Assembly: GCA_027946365.1 (NCBI GenBank)
Contig: JAPEUQ010000015.1
Location: 558,001-622,000, forward strand
DNA length: 64,000 nucleotides
Direction: 5' to 3'
Source: Kalmusia sp. IMI 367209
Taxonomy: Eukaryota; Ascomycota; Dothideomycetes; Pleosporales; Didymosphaeriaceae
In this document: piece by piece, positions 29,865 to 41,085 of the stretch
Layout: every line of letters begins with the position of its first letter
How positions within the stretch are numbered: position 1 is the first letter of the stretch
The notes under the pieces: model-generated
The model's input: the letters and a program-made list of their open reading frames with translations, nothing else
Told to the model about the DNA's origin: nothing
Database searches by the model: none
Translations under genes and position numbers: made by a program

Positions 29865-30791
29865 TCACCTCAGGTCTTTGACTTTGATATCGATCCATCC
29901 GTCAAATTGCGTTGCCTCCCTCCCAATCAGCCACTCCAACACATTACTGTTACCCACTAGACCTCTATTGTCGTAATAGAGTATCATCCTCTGTGCGGTG
30001 TCGGTTGTCCTTGGATCTATTCCTTCGCTCGTACCGTACAATCTCACGAGCACAGAATCGACCGCGGCCCGAAACTCCTTCACTTCGACCTTGATCTCCT
30101 TGCCAATCTTTTTAGAAATGAGACCCATAGCTTCGCCGAAGGATAGTGGCGTGTGTGTTGAGACCAGTGGATACGCGGCGAAAAAATGCTTTTCGCGTTG
30201 GCTCAAGACGGCATAGAAAGCCGCTGCGAGATCGCGCGTTGCAATCCACGAAAATTCATTGTCTGTATTCCACGCCGAGGAAAACACGGGGTGCTCTTGC
30301 TGCACCAACATACCAATCGGCAGGTTATCCATGAAGGTCGTGGGCTGCAAAATGGTGTATGGCAGTCCGCTCTCCATGATCCTCTCCTCGACATACCTCT
30401 TGCAGTCATGATTCATCATCTTGCTTAGCTGGCTATTTAGTACGCTGCTGAGGATGAAGTGCTTGAACCCGCCGTCGTTCGAAGCCGACTCTTGAAGCGC
30501 TGCATCAATCATCATGTAACCGATTTCGCGCTCGTGTGTGTGGTAGCTGGGACCGATGTGGATGAGGACGTTGACATCCTTAAGAAGGGATGCTGCGTTC
30601 ATCGGAGAGTAGAGATCAGTTTGGATGACTTCAGCGTGTGGGTATTCCTTTTGGAGACGTTGCTTGGAGGCTGCGGATTTGACGGCTAGGCGGAGACGCT
30701 TCCATTCTGAAAGCAAGGGGAGGAGTGCTGCGGCTTGCTTGCCGGAGGCTGAAGTGATGAGCAGGAGGTCTTTGGCGGGGTCGGCGGGCAT
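29865..30791 (-). CDS. NmrA-like NAD(P)-binding protein (azoreductase-like)
   Basis: Intronless, 308 aa. The N-terminus LLLITSASGKQAAALLPLL holds a loosened Rossmann loop (SASGKQA in place of GxxGxxG), as in the NmrA/YtfG group. Further family blocks are VIQTDLYSP, NVLIHIGPSYHTHE, FKHFILSSVLNSQLSKMMNHDCKRYVEE (here only the pattern HxxxKRYVEE matters, equal to the usual HxxxKxxVE) and LPYTILQPTTFMDNL. The segment WIATRDLAAAFYAVL matches the conserved DIA motif. It is not a close copy of the other NmrA-like protein at 11.5 kb. It may be a quinone or azo reductase or a redox sensor; the sequence does not decide. Confidence 0.83.
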   Translation of the reverse strand: MPADPAKDLLLITSASGKQAAALLPLLSEWKRLRLAVKSAASKQRLQKEYPHAEVIQTDLYSPMNAASLLKDVNVLIHIGPSYHTHEREIGYMMIDAALQESASNDGGFKHFILSSVLNSQLSKMMNHDCKRYVEERIMESGLPYTILQPTTFMDNLPIGMLVQQEHPVFSSAWNTDNEFSWIATRDLAAAFYAVLSQREKHFFAAYPLVSTHTPLSFGEAMGLISKKIGKEIKVEVKEFRAAVDSVLVRLYGTSEGIDPRTTDTAQRMILYYDNRGLVGNSNVLEWLIGREATQFDGWIDIKVKDLR

Positions 30792-31930
30792 TGTGAAATG
30801 AGTCGAGTGGCCTGGGTTATTTCTACGATTGCGAATTTGGGAGGCAGCAACTCAACGTATTATAGTTGGATTATTTCGGTTTAGGTAGTGTACGTCGGAG
30901 ATAATGGGCGGATGTAAGACCTAATTGATGAGGTTTCATGAACGTAATGTTCCCAAGTAGTTGACTACAGGGAGCATAAGAAACGGCAGTATCATGGCCA
31001 GTATGATCTCCGTGACATTGAGTACTTGCTGAATACTTCAATTCGGATTTATACCGCGTCATGACTCTCGTAGAATCTTCAACACTTCAAAAAAACTGTG
31101 TTGTTATTAGACGCGTCCGGCTTTGAGATGGCTACATCTCCGGTTTGGCACGCGGGCAGCACGATCTAGTCAGCAAATAACGTCAAGACCAAGCAAGCTA
31201 TCCTCTCTTTCACTAGGATTCCTGGGGTCGATATAGCATGAACATGTGTGTGAGGCCATGCTCTAACCGTTTCTGGTGTGCTCTTCGTGCTTCGGGGCGT
31301 TGGGCTGACTCCACAGTGATGGCCAATGGACGTGCGTGTGGCTACCGCGGCAAGCTGGAGAGCGAGGCTCGTACGAACTACCGTACAGAGGAGAGCATAT
31401 GCTCCGGTCGGGTCGTCGCATCGAGAAGAGTAAAGGCCTCCCGCAGAGCCTCAGTCCAAGGTTCAGTCCAAGGTGAATTGTGAGCAGCTGCGAAAACATC
31501 CTCGGCTGTCGCGCGCACGCCGATTCGCTCGAGTCCGTGCGCTCCTAACGGCTTCCAGCCACAGCTTGGTGGGATGTGTGGAGATCCGGGGCAGGCTCGC
31601 ACAATTGCGCGTCTTCAGCACGCCCAGGCGAAGCTCGCTGCATCGTTCATCGCGGTCGAGTCAGTAGAAGGCTCTTGGTATCTGCAGGCGCATTCAGCCT
31701 CGACGACGTTGTTGCTGGGCGAGCATCGGACAAGCGGGTGGCATTCTTGGGGTGCGTCACTTGATGGTGTTTGACTATTTCCGACACTTGCCGAGGTCCA
31801 GGGCAGCCCACGCCAGCGCTGCGGCAGAGCTCAGTAGTTGACCCAGCGCCGACAAAACCAGCATCGCGCCGAACGAAGAGCTTCAGAGTCTTGTGCCTCC
31901 TCCCCTACGTCTCTCCTTCCGCATATTCAA
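30792..31930. other. Divergent intergenic region before carnitine acetyltransferase
   Basis: 1.1 kb without a supported gene. Overlapping open frames at 31.2-31.8 kb on both strands reflect higher GC content and have no motif. It should hold the promoters of the NmrA-like gene (-) and the acetyltransferase (+). Confidence 0.45.
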
Positions 31931-34054
31931 ATGTTCAGTGCAGCAGCTCGGGCGCGACCTGCCTCCCTCCTCCGCCGACCGCTTCTCAGCACACAGATAC
32001 CCAAGGTACGTCGATGAGCGTCTTTGGACGAGAGAGAGCTCAAAGCTAACGGGATTGGCTGCACAGATCACTGCCATGGCTCCTGTGAACGCGAGACGGC
32101 AGCAGTCGTCGCTGCCAGCGGGTACGTGGGCCTTCTCCCATTTACATTCACATGCCAGTGATATCGCAACGAACACACGCTGATATCAGCATGTGCAGGC
32201 TACAAGGAGGACCATAGCAAAGGCGCGATGCTGCGCTTCGAAGATTCTCTACCCCGGCTCCCCGTGCCCACGCTCGAGGAGACTGCCAAACGGTACCTGA
32301 AATCCGTCCACCCGTTACTCTCCAAGTCCGAATATGAAGAAACGACAAAAGCCGTCAATGACTTCATTGCCCCGGGCGGACCAGGAGAGTTGCTACAAAA
32401 GCGCTTGGTCGCACGGAGAGAGGATCCCAACACGCGAAATTGGATCGCCGAGTGGTGGAATGAGGCAGCATATATGGGCTACCGCGACCCGGTGGTTCCA
32501 TACGTGAGCTACTTCTACTCACATCGCGACGACAAGAAGCGGAGGAACCCTGCCAAGCGTGCCGCTGCCATTTCGACCGCCGTGCTTGAGTTCAAGAAGA
32601 TGGTGGACAACGGCTCCTTGGAGCCCGAGTACATGAAGAAGCTGCCCATGGCTATGAGCTCCTACAAGTGGATGTTCAACTGCTCGCGCGTGCCCAAAAA
32701 GCCCTCAGACACTAGCGTTAAGCATGACTTCAAGGGAAACCAACACATTGTCGTGATCCGCAAGAACCAGTTCTGGAAGATCCCCCACGAGATCAACGGC
32801 AAACAGCTCAACACCGCCGAGCTCGAGGTTCAATTCCAGCGCATCTATGAAAAGGCCGAAAAAACTGCTCCAGTAGGCTTCCTTACATCCCAGAACCGTG
32901 ATGTATGGTCCGACGTCTACCCTCGCCTCAAGGCTGCTTCAGACGTTAACGCTGCCTCCATTGAAGCCATCGAATCCGCCTCGTTCGTTGTCTGCTTAGA
33001 CGACGCATCCCCCGTCACCCTCGAAGAGCGCGCACACCAATACTGGCACGGCGATGGCTCAAATCGTTGGTTCGACAAGCCTCTCCAGTTCATCGTCAAC
33101 GAGAACGGCACATCCGGCTTCATGGGCGAGCACTCGATGATGGACGGCACGCCTACCCACCGCCTCAACGACTACGCCAACCAGCAAATCTTCACAAACG
33201 CCCTCCCCTTCGACGAGACCAACGTCCGCTCCGACCTCCCCAACCCGACACCCCTCCGCTTCAACATCACCCCCGAACTCCAACAGGACATTGACGACGC
33301 CGCAAAACACTTCCACAAGCAAATCAACGCGCACGAGCTCCGCGTCCAGGCATATCAAGGCTACGGCAAGGGACTGATCAAGAAATTCAAATGCTCCCCC
33401 GACGCCTACGTCCAGCTGATCATCCAGCTCGCCTACCACAAATTTTACGGCAAGAATCGCCCTACGTACGAATCCGCCGCCACGCGCCGCTTCCAAGAAG
33501 GCCGCACCGAGACATGCCGCAGCGTCTCCGACGAGAGCGTCGCCTTCTGCGCCGCCATGGCCGACCCTAACGCCACCCCCGAGCACACGCAGAAGCTCTT
33601 CCGCGACGCGCTCAACGCTCACGTCAAGTACATCAGCGACGCGAGCGACGGGCGCGGCGTCGACCGCCACCTCTTCGGCCTGAAGAAGTGCCTCAAGGAA
33701 GGCGAGGAGCTCCCCGCCCTGTACAAGGACCCCGCCTTCGGCTACAGCAGCACGTGGTTCATCTCCAGCTCGCAGCTGAGCTCCGAGTACTTCAACGGCT
33801 ACGGCTGGAGCCAGGTCGTCGACGACGGCTGGGGCATCGCCTACATGATCAACGAGAATAGCATCCAGTTCAACGTGTGCTCCAAGGGACTGGGCTCGGT
33901 AAGTCTCCCCTCCCCCCGCTTCCCTCGCCTCTCCTATACCAATGCAGTCGCTGACGATGAACAGGACAAGATGAGCTTCTACCTCAACGAAGCTGCCGGC
34001 GATATCAGAGATCTGATGCTGCCTACTCTCGAGGCACCGAAGGCGAAGCTGTAA
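31931..34054 (+). CDS. Carnitine O-acetyltransferase, mitochondrial and peroxisomal
   Basis: Transfers acetyl groups between CoA and carnitine to move them between peroxisome, cytosol and mitochondrion. Four exons (31931-32005, 32067-32121, 32199-33898, 33965-34054) give 639 aa. Exon 1 encodes an Arg/Ala/Ser-rich presequence (MFSAAARARPASLLRRPLLS). The protein ends PKAKL; AKL is a peroxisomal PTS1, so both signals are on one gene. An in-frame ATG in exon 2 (MAPVNARR) could start a form without the presequence. Family motifs are LPRLPVPTLEETAKRYL at the start, the catalytic His in GEHSMMDGTPTH, and TYESAATRRFQEGRTETCRS, the substrate-site block. The last intron is 66 bp, in frame, and removes residues that break the alignment (LGS joins DKMSFYLNEA). 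Confidence 0.93.
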
Positions 34055-34641
34055 ACTTGTCTATCTGTAAAGAGGCTTGATTTTGCTGCCTTTGAATTCA
34101 TTGTATATAGCGCCAAGATGGACGGATCCGTCGATGCCATGTATTCTACTAAAGATCTGCTCTGCATCGTAGTACCGGGGTGGCAATTAGACATGTAGAC
34201 AGCTCTAGAGAAGAAAAATCTATTTTTAAACTTTCAACCTATCACGCTGTCGCGTGAGCTGGTCTATAAGCGTGCCATGGATAGCCGAGAGTCGCTCGTT
34301 CAAAGTTCGAGAGCCAAGTTCAACCCCTCTCATCTTCCATATGTCCGATGCCTCTCACGTGCGTACGATTCTTATGAACATTAGTTTCAAGCATGAAATT
34401 TGAAACAGGCAGAGGGAGCAAAGAGGGAGTATATTTTGCTTAGGTTACAACCAGAAATCTACACACGTGACACCTCCAAGGAGTGTATCACACTTGGCAT
34501 CCAAACCCCAGCCCAGTCCATTTCAGCACCAGTTGCGGAATCCCATAATACAAGCGCTGAATCGAATCGACTCTCCTCTAGATCTCCCCCCACTCTCCGC
34601 ACTCATTACTACTGTACAACCACCCGTTCTAGAGGGAACAT
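34055..34641. other. Convergent 3' region
   Basis: Between the 3' ends of carnitine acetyltransferase and malate dehydrogenase. No gene is supported; a tRNA-like look around 34245-34330 was considered and rejected. Confidence 0.45.
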
Positions 34642-35967
34642 TTACGGGTTCTCCTTAACGAACTTGACACCCTTGTTGATGTTGCCCGCAAGATCCTTCA
34701 AGCAGACATCGAGCAGCTTCTGCTCGTGGTCGGTGATCTTACCGACGGGGTGGATCTTCTCGACACCGTTGGGGCCGAGCTCGACGTTGGAGGCGAAGTA
34801 CTCAACGCCCTGGTCCTTGTAGAGCGGAGAGTCAACAAAGGTAGGCTCGATGACGTTCTTCTGGCCCTGGGCGGCCTTGAGGAGGGACTCGGCGAAGCGG
34901 GCACCAGCCATGGCCATGGAGAGGGTTGCGGAACCAGCACCATCCTTGGCCTGGACAACCTCGTCACCACCGAACTGTACGCGGTTGACGTACTGGTCTA
35001 GCTGCTCGCCCTGGAGGTTATAGCCGGACTGTGAAAGGAGAGGAACGATGGTAGCGCCAGAGTGTCCACCGACGACGGTGATGTTCTCGTTGGCGGGGTC
35101 GGTGCTCTTAATCTGGGAGATGAAGCGGGAGGCACGGACGACATCGAGGGTGGTGACACCGAAAAGGCGCTTAGGGTTGTAGACACCCTTCGACTTGAAG
35201 ACCTCGGCAGTGATCGGGACGGTCGAGTTGACCTAGCTTCCATTAGCCCGCCATTTTCAATGCTTCTCGATTATAAGGCACATACGGGGTTCGAGATGAT
35301 GAGGATGTTGGCCTCAGGGGCGTGGTCGGCGGCGGCCTTGGCCAAGTCACGGACGATGGAAGCGTTGGTGTTGAACAGGTCTGCGCAACAGTTAGCCGTG
35401 AAACATGCGGCGGATGGCTGTCGCCGTACCATCGCGGGTCATGCCCGGCTTGCGGGGAACACCAGCAGGAATCAAAACGATCTCTGCACCTTTAAGGGCC
35501 TCGGCGAGGCCGGTGGGTGTGGGGTCGTATCCGCGAACCTTGTATATATTAGCGAGGAGAACGTTTTTTACGTCGGCTAAGGCGTCGTACCTCGCTCTTG
35601 GTGTTGATGTGGCCAATGTCGGCAGCGACACCTGCAGGATTCTGTAAGCTTCCAATTGATAACACCAGAGATGGGCGCAAGCGTACCGGGAGCCAGACGG
35701 ATATCGTAGAGAGCGAGCTGGCTGACCCTCGGGTTAAGCTTCAAAAGCAGCGACAGCGGCTGGCCAATGCCACCAGCAGCACCCAAGACCGTCACCTTGG
35801 ACGACTACACCATCTCTCGTTAGCATCTGCATAACAATTGAAGGTCCATGGCCGACGCCGGATATCCAGCAAAAGCAATGCCATCATGGTGCACAGCGTA
35901 CCTGGCGGGCCGACGCCGCAAAGCCGCGGCGTTGGACTTGTGCGAATATCTGCCTGGCGGAGAACAT
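34642..35967 (-). CDS. Malate dehydrogenase, mitochondrial
   Basis: NAD-dependent interconversion of malate and oxaloacetate in the TCA cycle. The start at 35967 opens a mitochondrial presequence ([18 protein letters not shown]), joined by an intron to [20 protein letters not shown], the nucleotide-binding loop [10 protein letters not shown] second intron ends at CTGCAG and rebuilds [17 protein letters not shown]. Further joins give [21 protein letters not shown], here the catalytic-loop [12 protein letters not shown], and IISNPVNSTVPI. The last exon holds the catalytic His in [16 protein letters not shown] and the block [18 protein letters not shown]. No PTS1 is present; the end is FVKENP. 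At least six exons; the frame is complete through all joins. Confidence 0.93.
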
Positions 35968-36521
35968 GGCGGATGTGATTGGAGGGAGTGGAGATGGAAA
36001 TTGGGCTGGGGTGGATCGGAGTGGTGTTGTAGAGTTTGGAGGACGGCGGAGAATGGCGAGATTTGTAGCTGGAGTTTTCTCCGAGCGTCACGGCTGCCAA
36101 GCTGTCCATGCTCCCTCCCGGTCTCGGGGCGCGCTAGCCTCTTCCCTTCACCACCATCGCTGCGTGTTCCTTCTGCTCACAACATAGACCGTCGTAGCTT
36201 TTCACATTGTCGCTTAGATTGCGCGAAATACCACGTCGAAGTAGTACCCATACGAAGACGCTATCATAGCCACGGCCCTTTTGTTCAATATACGAGAAAA
36301 TAAAGGGCGCTCAGCCTCATTCCCAAGCCTAGCACCCATAGAATCGGCAGCTGACTGACACGGTAGCTACGTAGTCTCACCGCCCAACATGCTGAACCGC
36401 AATATAACTTCTCTCGTGGTGTGCTGCAATCCCCCTCTCATCCTCCACTATTCGCATCCTCCCATGTATCAAAGGCCAAGTCATATAACATAAACCCGCC
36501 TTTTCCAGACGTTCGATCCGG
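35968..36521. other. Divergent intergenic region
   Basis: About 550 bases between malate dehydrogenase (-) and the 2EXR-like gene (+). No gene is supported. Confidence 0.45.
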
Positions 36522-37517
36522 ATGCATATAATGGAAAGCCAGGCCGACGAACTTACCTCATCTACGCCCAAGGAATCCAAACCTGCACCTCTCATACAAG
36601 AAGTTCCCCTCGCCTCAAAAGAACCCTCCGCCCTCACTTCCCCACACACAGATGCCCCTCCCAACGGCTTCAACATCTTCTCCCTTCCCCCCGAGCTCCG
36701 CGACCTAATCTACTACCACCATCTCTACCGCCCCAAGGGCCTTGTCTGGCGCCGCCTGAATAACCACGGCTACAAGCAAAGCACCAACCCCTGGCATCCC
36801 TACCAAGCAAATTACAGCGCCCACCCAGGCGACCCAGAGATCGTCGCGCTGTTTCTCACGTCCCACCAGGTCTACGCCGAAGCGCTATACGTATTCTGCG
36901 CCGCCAACAAGGTCCGAATCGAGAGACGCAAATACACGGCGCTGCCCAACCTGCTCCGCGTCTTCCCCGCCAGCGCAGCAGACATGCTCCAGCTCCTCGA
37001 GCTATCGTACCACGAGTACGAAACGGCGCGGCACGACGGCGAGGCCTGGACCGGCGCGAAGCCGAGCCACACGTGGGCGCGCATCGTCCTCGATTCGCAC
37101 ACCATCAAGGCGTACTTCCCGCGCGTGAGACGCTTCACGGCGCTGTGGAAGACGCGGCTGTACTTCTTCGCGGACGAGGCTGGGCACGAGGATTGGGGCG
37201 CGGATATCTTGGGTCCGGCGGAAGAAGGGCAGAGCGAGCCTTGGCTCGTGTGGCTGAGGGATGCGCAGAGGGGCGTGAACAGGGAGCCGCCGAGGTGGCT
37301 GTTTGTGCGATTTGCGCGATTTGTAAGTCACGTTGACCGGTCAGCCGAGTATCAGCAAGCATGGGATGGGGCGCTGGAGACGATCAAAGAGGAGGCACGT
37401 GTAAAGGAGCTGGGGATGCGTGCGGATGAGCTGGAAGACTCGGGGAAGATGTGGATGGAAGAAGAATGGGGAGTCGGACGGAGACAGAAGAGGAGAAGAG
37501 AAGAGGATCGCAGGTGA
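36522..37517 (+). CDS. 2EXR/F-box-like fungal protein
   Basis: Intronless, 331 aa, function unknown. After a Pro/Ser-rich start, FNIFSLPPELRDLIYYHHL matches the F-box-like 2EXR start (F-x-x-L-P-x-E-L-R-x-x-I-Y). Next come PEIVALFLTSHQVYAEAL (the LLxTxxQVxxEAL-type strand) and a body with several Trp. The C-terminus is charged and ends in a basic run (GRRQKRRREEDRR), a possible nuclear signal. Such proteins are numerous in Pezizomycotina and most lack experimental roles. The first Met (MHI) and a second Met three codons on (MESQ, at 36531) are both possible starts. Confidence 0.75.
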   Translation: MHIMESQADELTSSTPKESKPAPLIQEVPLASKEPSALTSPHTDAPPNGFNIFSLPPELRDLIYYHHLYRPKGLVWRRLNNHGYKQSTNPWHPYQANYSAHPGDPEIVALFLTSHQVYAEALYVFCAANKVRIERRKYTALPNLLRVFPASAADMLQLLELSYHEYETARHDGEAWTGAKPSHTWARIVLDSHTIKAYFPRVRRFTALWKTRLYFFADEAGHEDWGADILGPAEEGQSEPWLVWLRDAQRGVNREPPRWLFVRFARFVSHVDRSAEYQQAWDGALETIKEEARVKELGMRADELEDSGKMWMEEEWGVGRRQKRRREEDRR

Positions 37518-38255
37518 GCGGTCATACTGGGCACTGCGGTGTCTGCCATCGTCTACTTGGATTGTCATATTCCCCGTTGCCAACACATTCTCCACTGCAA
37601 ATCTAGTACAATGATATCCCCCGTTGTATGAGCTATGAAAAGCACTGTTACAGATCAATTCCAAATGATCGTGTTCCTCTGATCCTCCATACTCATGCAT
37701 CTTCTTCCAAAAATTGGGACGCTACGAGACATAGAGTGTCCGCCATCTAGCATCACCAACCACGAGACATGCGACAAGCAAGCGAGTAGCAGCTTGAAAA
37801 AAAAATGAATTGGCTTCGGGTATCTATCGAAAAGTGCAGCACTTGCGCTTCACGTCTGAGCCATCTCTCTCCCTGCGTCCCCCAAGACAAAAAAGAATAA
37901 TCGGAACAACCCCTTCCCGCGGGTCACGACACACGGACGTGCCCAAATCGCTAAGAGTCCCAAACAACGCCGACGCTATGCTAAAGCAAATCTACAAAAG
38001 AAAAAGGAAGGAGTAACAAGTTCTATGCGGAACAAAAGCGGACCATCGAACTCGCGACGGGACGAAGAGCATCCGAGTACTCCCCCGTCGCAAGCCCAAC
38101 ACAAATATAAACATAAGAAAAGAAGTCGAACAAAAAAAGAAAAAGAAATGTAATTCTCGAAACGCGTTTGGCGAGTCTCATCCGAGGAGGTGGTTTCGGT
38201 ATGGGGGTAAAATGCCGGGATGCACCCGATCCGAAGGAAACGAACGGGTGCACCC
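37518..38255. other. Intergenic, convergent gene ends
   Basis: About 740 bases, including A-rich and T-rich tracts near 37800 and 38110-38150. No gene is supported. Confidence 0.45.
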
Positions 38256-38660
38256 TCACAGCTCGGACCAATGGCGCTTCTCGCCGACCTTCTCATACTC
38301 GTCTGCCCACGCAGCGCGTCTGCGGGCGCGCTCCTCGCGGCCCAGGCAGCAGAAGAGGCGGGCGAACGGGTTTCGTCTGCGTGGGGTGAGGCCCGAGAGC
38401 GGCTCCTCCTTGTATGCGGAGGGAGGCGAGGCCGGGGGGCTGAGGGGGATGGTTGCGTTGACGAAGATGAGGGAGTCGCGCCGGCGCTGGCGGTTGTCGG
38501 TGAAGCTGTGTGCGGAGTGCTTCTCGTTTGGCGAGGCGGAGGCGTCTGAGTAGCCGGCTGAAGTCATGGGCCGGAAGGATGTGTCGAGAGGAGAGAGGCC
38601 GGGACGCGATGCTCTTGGTGAGGAGGGCAGGCCGTAGGGGGAATGTGGAAAGGTAGGCAT
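38256..38660 (-). CDS. Small basic fungal protein with Cys-Cys motif
   Basis: Single exon, 134 aa, function unknown. The N-terminal 80 residues are Ser/Pro-rich and probably disordered (PTFPHSPYGLPSSPRASRPG). The C-terminal 40 residues look folded or amphipathic: TPRRRNPFARLFCCLGREER, then many Arg, Ala and Trp to the end. The Cys-Cys next to a hydrophobic, basic patch could be palmitoylated and tie the protein to a membrane, which is inference. Reasons to call it real: it is the only long frame here with ordered composition and its end is far from neighbours. No named domain. Confidence 0.55.
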   Translation of the reverse strand: MPTFPHSPYGLPSSPRASRPGLSPLDTSFRPMTSAGYSDASASPNEKHSAHSFTDNRQRRRDSLIFVNATIPLSPPASPPSAYKEEPLSGLTPRRRNPFARLFCCLGREERARRRAAWADEYEKVGEKRHWSEL

Positions 38661-41085
38661 GGTTGGACTGGTAGGTAGAGTGTGCAGCGTGGTTTTTGGA
38701 CTTGGAAATGATTGTTTGGTGTTTATGGACCAAGGGTCGAAGCGGAGAACAGATAGTGGTGGTTGTTTGTAGAAGCGATGATCATAAAGCGTTTGGAAAG
38801 GAACGGTCGCAAAGCGTAGAAGTGGGAGAGCAGAAATGGCGGTTGCACAGAGATATACCGATCTGCGACCTCATGCGGAGGCCGAATATATAGGAGGTGC
38901 CCATGTGCGTCGACGCCGTAATATGAGCAGGGGGACCTGCGCACTTCACACCCCCCATCGTCATGCCGGGGAACAGACCCCCCTGCCGGCCATCACGTCG
39001 GCCATGAGGCGTTCGCCATCGCGTCTCCGACGTGTGCACGCCGTCTTCCGCCAATGAAGCGCGTGCGCCGTGTGGCCTCAGGAACGTCGACGAGTCGCAG
39101 CATGGGTGCCTTGTTTATACAAACAGCAGATGCGAAGTTTCGAAACCGTGAATGTTCATGCGCTCAAACACGGTGGCTTTCTGCTCGGGGCAAGCTTTCT
39201 GTCAATCACGGACTCCGAGCTGGCCCGTGCGCGGCGAACAGTCAGCGCTTTCGCCAAAACGAAGAAGCACGCGGTCGGTGATTGGGCCTGCGGCCACTGG
39301 CCTTCCCCTTGAAACATGGTCTCCGTCGCAGCACTGTGAGAAACGCAGCCTTCTCCACACCGGAACACCGCTGCCAGGGACATCAGTTCGCGGCCGCTGG
39401 TTAATAGCACCCCATTTCCGGCCGTCATGCGTCGAAGCTCGTGTCAATCGTGTCAATGTTTGGACGCTGAGGGCCACCGTACATGCAGCATCTCCTTGGA
39501 ACAGGCTGCAGTACATGCAGCACACCGCCATGCCCATCGTACGCTGCGGAAGAGAACACGGGCTGATGTGAGCCATCGGCATTGATATGTGCCGCAAAGT
39601 ATCTTGCTCTGCCGAGTTTGCAGGCATGAAATTACAGCTAGCAACACTAGCTGAGCGCGGGTGAAGCGTCTACGCCGCCTCTCGACAGATAAATTGACGC
39701 GGCACAGCGAGCGCACCTGTCTGATGCTTACGTTGCCGATCGCCAATTTACACATTGGTCCTGGCCTAAAGACATAGTCCCCAATGCTTCTGGCCTTGCG
39801 CCGCCATAACGCGACCAACGGACTGAGGCAGGCAGACTCTTGTTTCCAGGCATACACCGGGCTTCCTATACGACCATGTTTCGATCGGACCTGTGGTCGA
39901 GGTTGTCGAATAGTCGTTCGCGACCGTGCTGCCCGCTGTTTCGTTTCTCGATTTTCGTTTCATCCTCAACAAGGTCACGTGCTTCACTCATACACGGGCA
40001 GCGCCATGCGCACAAGACGCGACGTGCGGGAGCGCTAGGACACATACTCAGCTCCATTCTACAGCTTCGTATCGGCGCAGCGGTGAAGTGTCAGCAATCT
40101 CTATATCTTGTCCTACATGAACGTGGTCAATCTGTTGACCGCATGACCTCTCCATGCACAAATGCGGTGCGGTTGCCAGCCAGTTCGCCTTGCCGTAAAT
40201 ACCGACAGAATAAGCGCGTTGCGGCGCAGTCACTAGCGCACGAAAACGGCGCCGCAACGGCGCTCGATCGGTCGGCTTGATGCTGGGACTGATCGGTCTG
40301 CCTGTAGTATACTAGCCAAACGGTGAGAAAGTGTCGCCTCGTCTGTTCCTGCAAGCCAACCGCGCCACGGAAATACATATCTGGGCCCTTCTTGCGCGCG
40401 GGGCAGTGTTACACGCAATTCCACTGCCCATGGCAAGATCCCATCATCTAGGGATGCAGGGACTGGTGGAATGTCCTTGGCTATGAAGGGGTAGCATGTT
40501 CTCGAAGCAATAGCGCATGTACAGTACCGCTCACAAGGGCCATGTGTGGCGGCAATGGATTTGTAGAATGCCCTGACCCTATCGTATGTACTCTCCTACA
40601 GGATTCACAGTGTATTGACGACCAACCAGGCGCTGGTAAACAGCTAGGTGCAACCTGGAGCGTCAAACTTAAAGATCTGCAAGCTCTGGCGTGCGCATTG
40701 TGCAGTATGCTAGCGTCTCGCGACACTGCCCAACGACCAAAGCTTTGGAACGAACCAGATGAGGCCCTTCACCACGGGCGGGGGATAGAGGGTCGGGCCA
40801 CAATCAGCTGCCGCCATCGATAGACCGGATCAACATAGCACCGTTTGACGGGAACCAGCCATGCGCAGAAAAAACAAGCAGAGATAGAATTCCAGAAAAA
40901 AAACGAGAGTAATTTACTACATTAAAGACAGTGCTAACAAGCATAATTGGTATATAGCGGCCTTCTTCAAACTAATCAATCCTGTTTTTGTACACGATCT
41001 TCTTACCTACATCGTAACACGTTCATGTGCGACCAAGCGAAGCACTAATTGACAAAGCCAAAACCAAGTCCGACTGGCCTCGTGT
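38661..41085. other. 2.4-kb stretch without a supported gene
   Basis: Many overlapping frames of 60-145 codons occur on both strands, as expected from GC-balanced noncoding DNA, but none shows a signal peptide, domain or splice-linked partner. No transposon ends, long repeats or tRNA were seen. Confidence 0.5.

Noticed and set aside
33059..33670. 203-codon minus-strand frame
   Set aside because: It is the reverse reading of the GC-rich carnitine acetyltransferase exon and has no motif.
34245..34330. tRNA-like sequence with two GTTCRA boxes
   Set aside because: No consistent acceptor, D or anticodon stem could be folded by eye, and the A box is poor.
34726..35001. Plus-strand frame over malate dehydrogenase
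   Set aside because: It is antisense to the conserved malate dehydrogenase exon.
39152..39627. About 140-codon frames on both strands
   Set aside because: Overlapping sense and antisense frames without motifs, as expected in noncoding DNA of this base composition.
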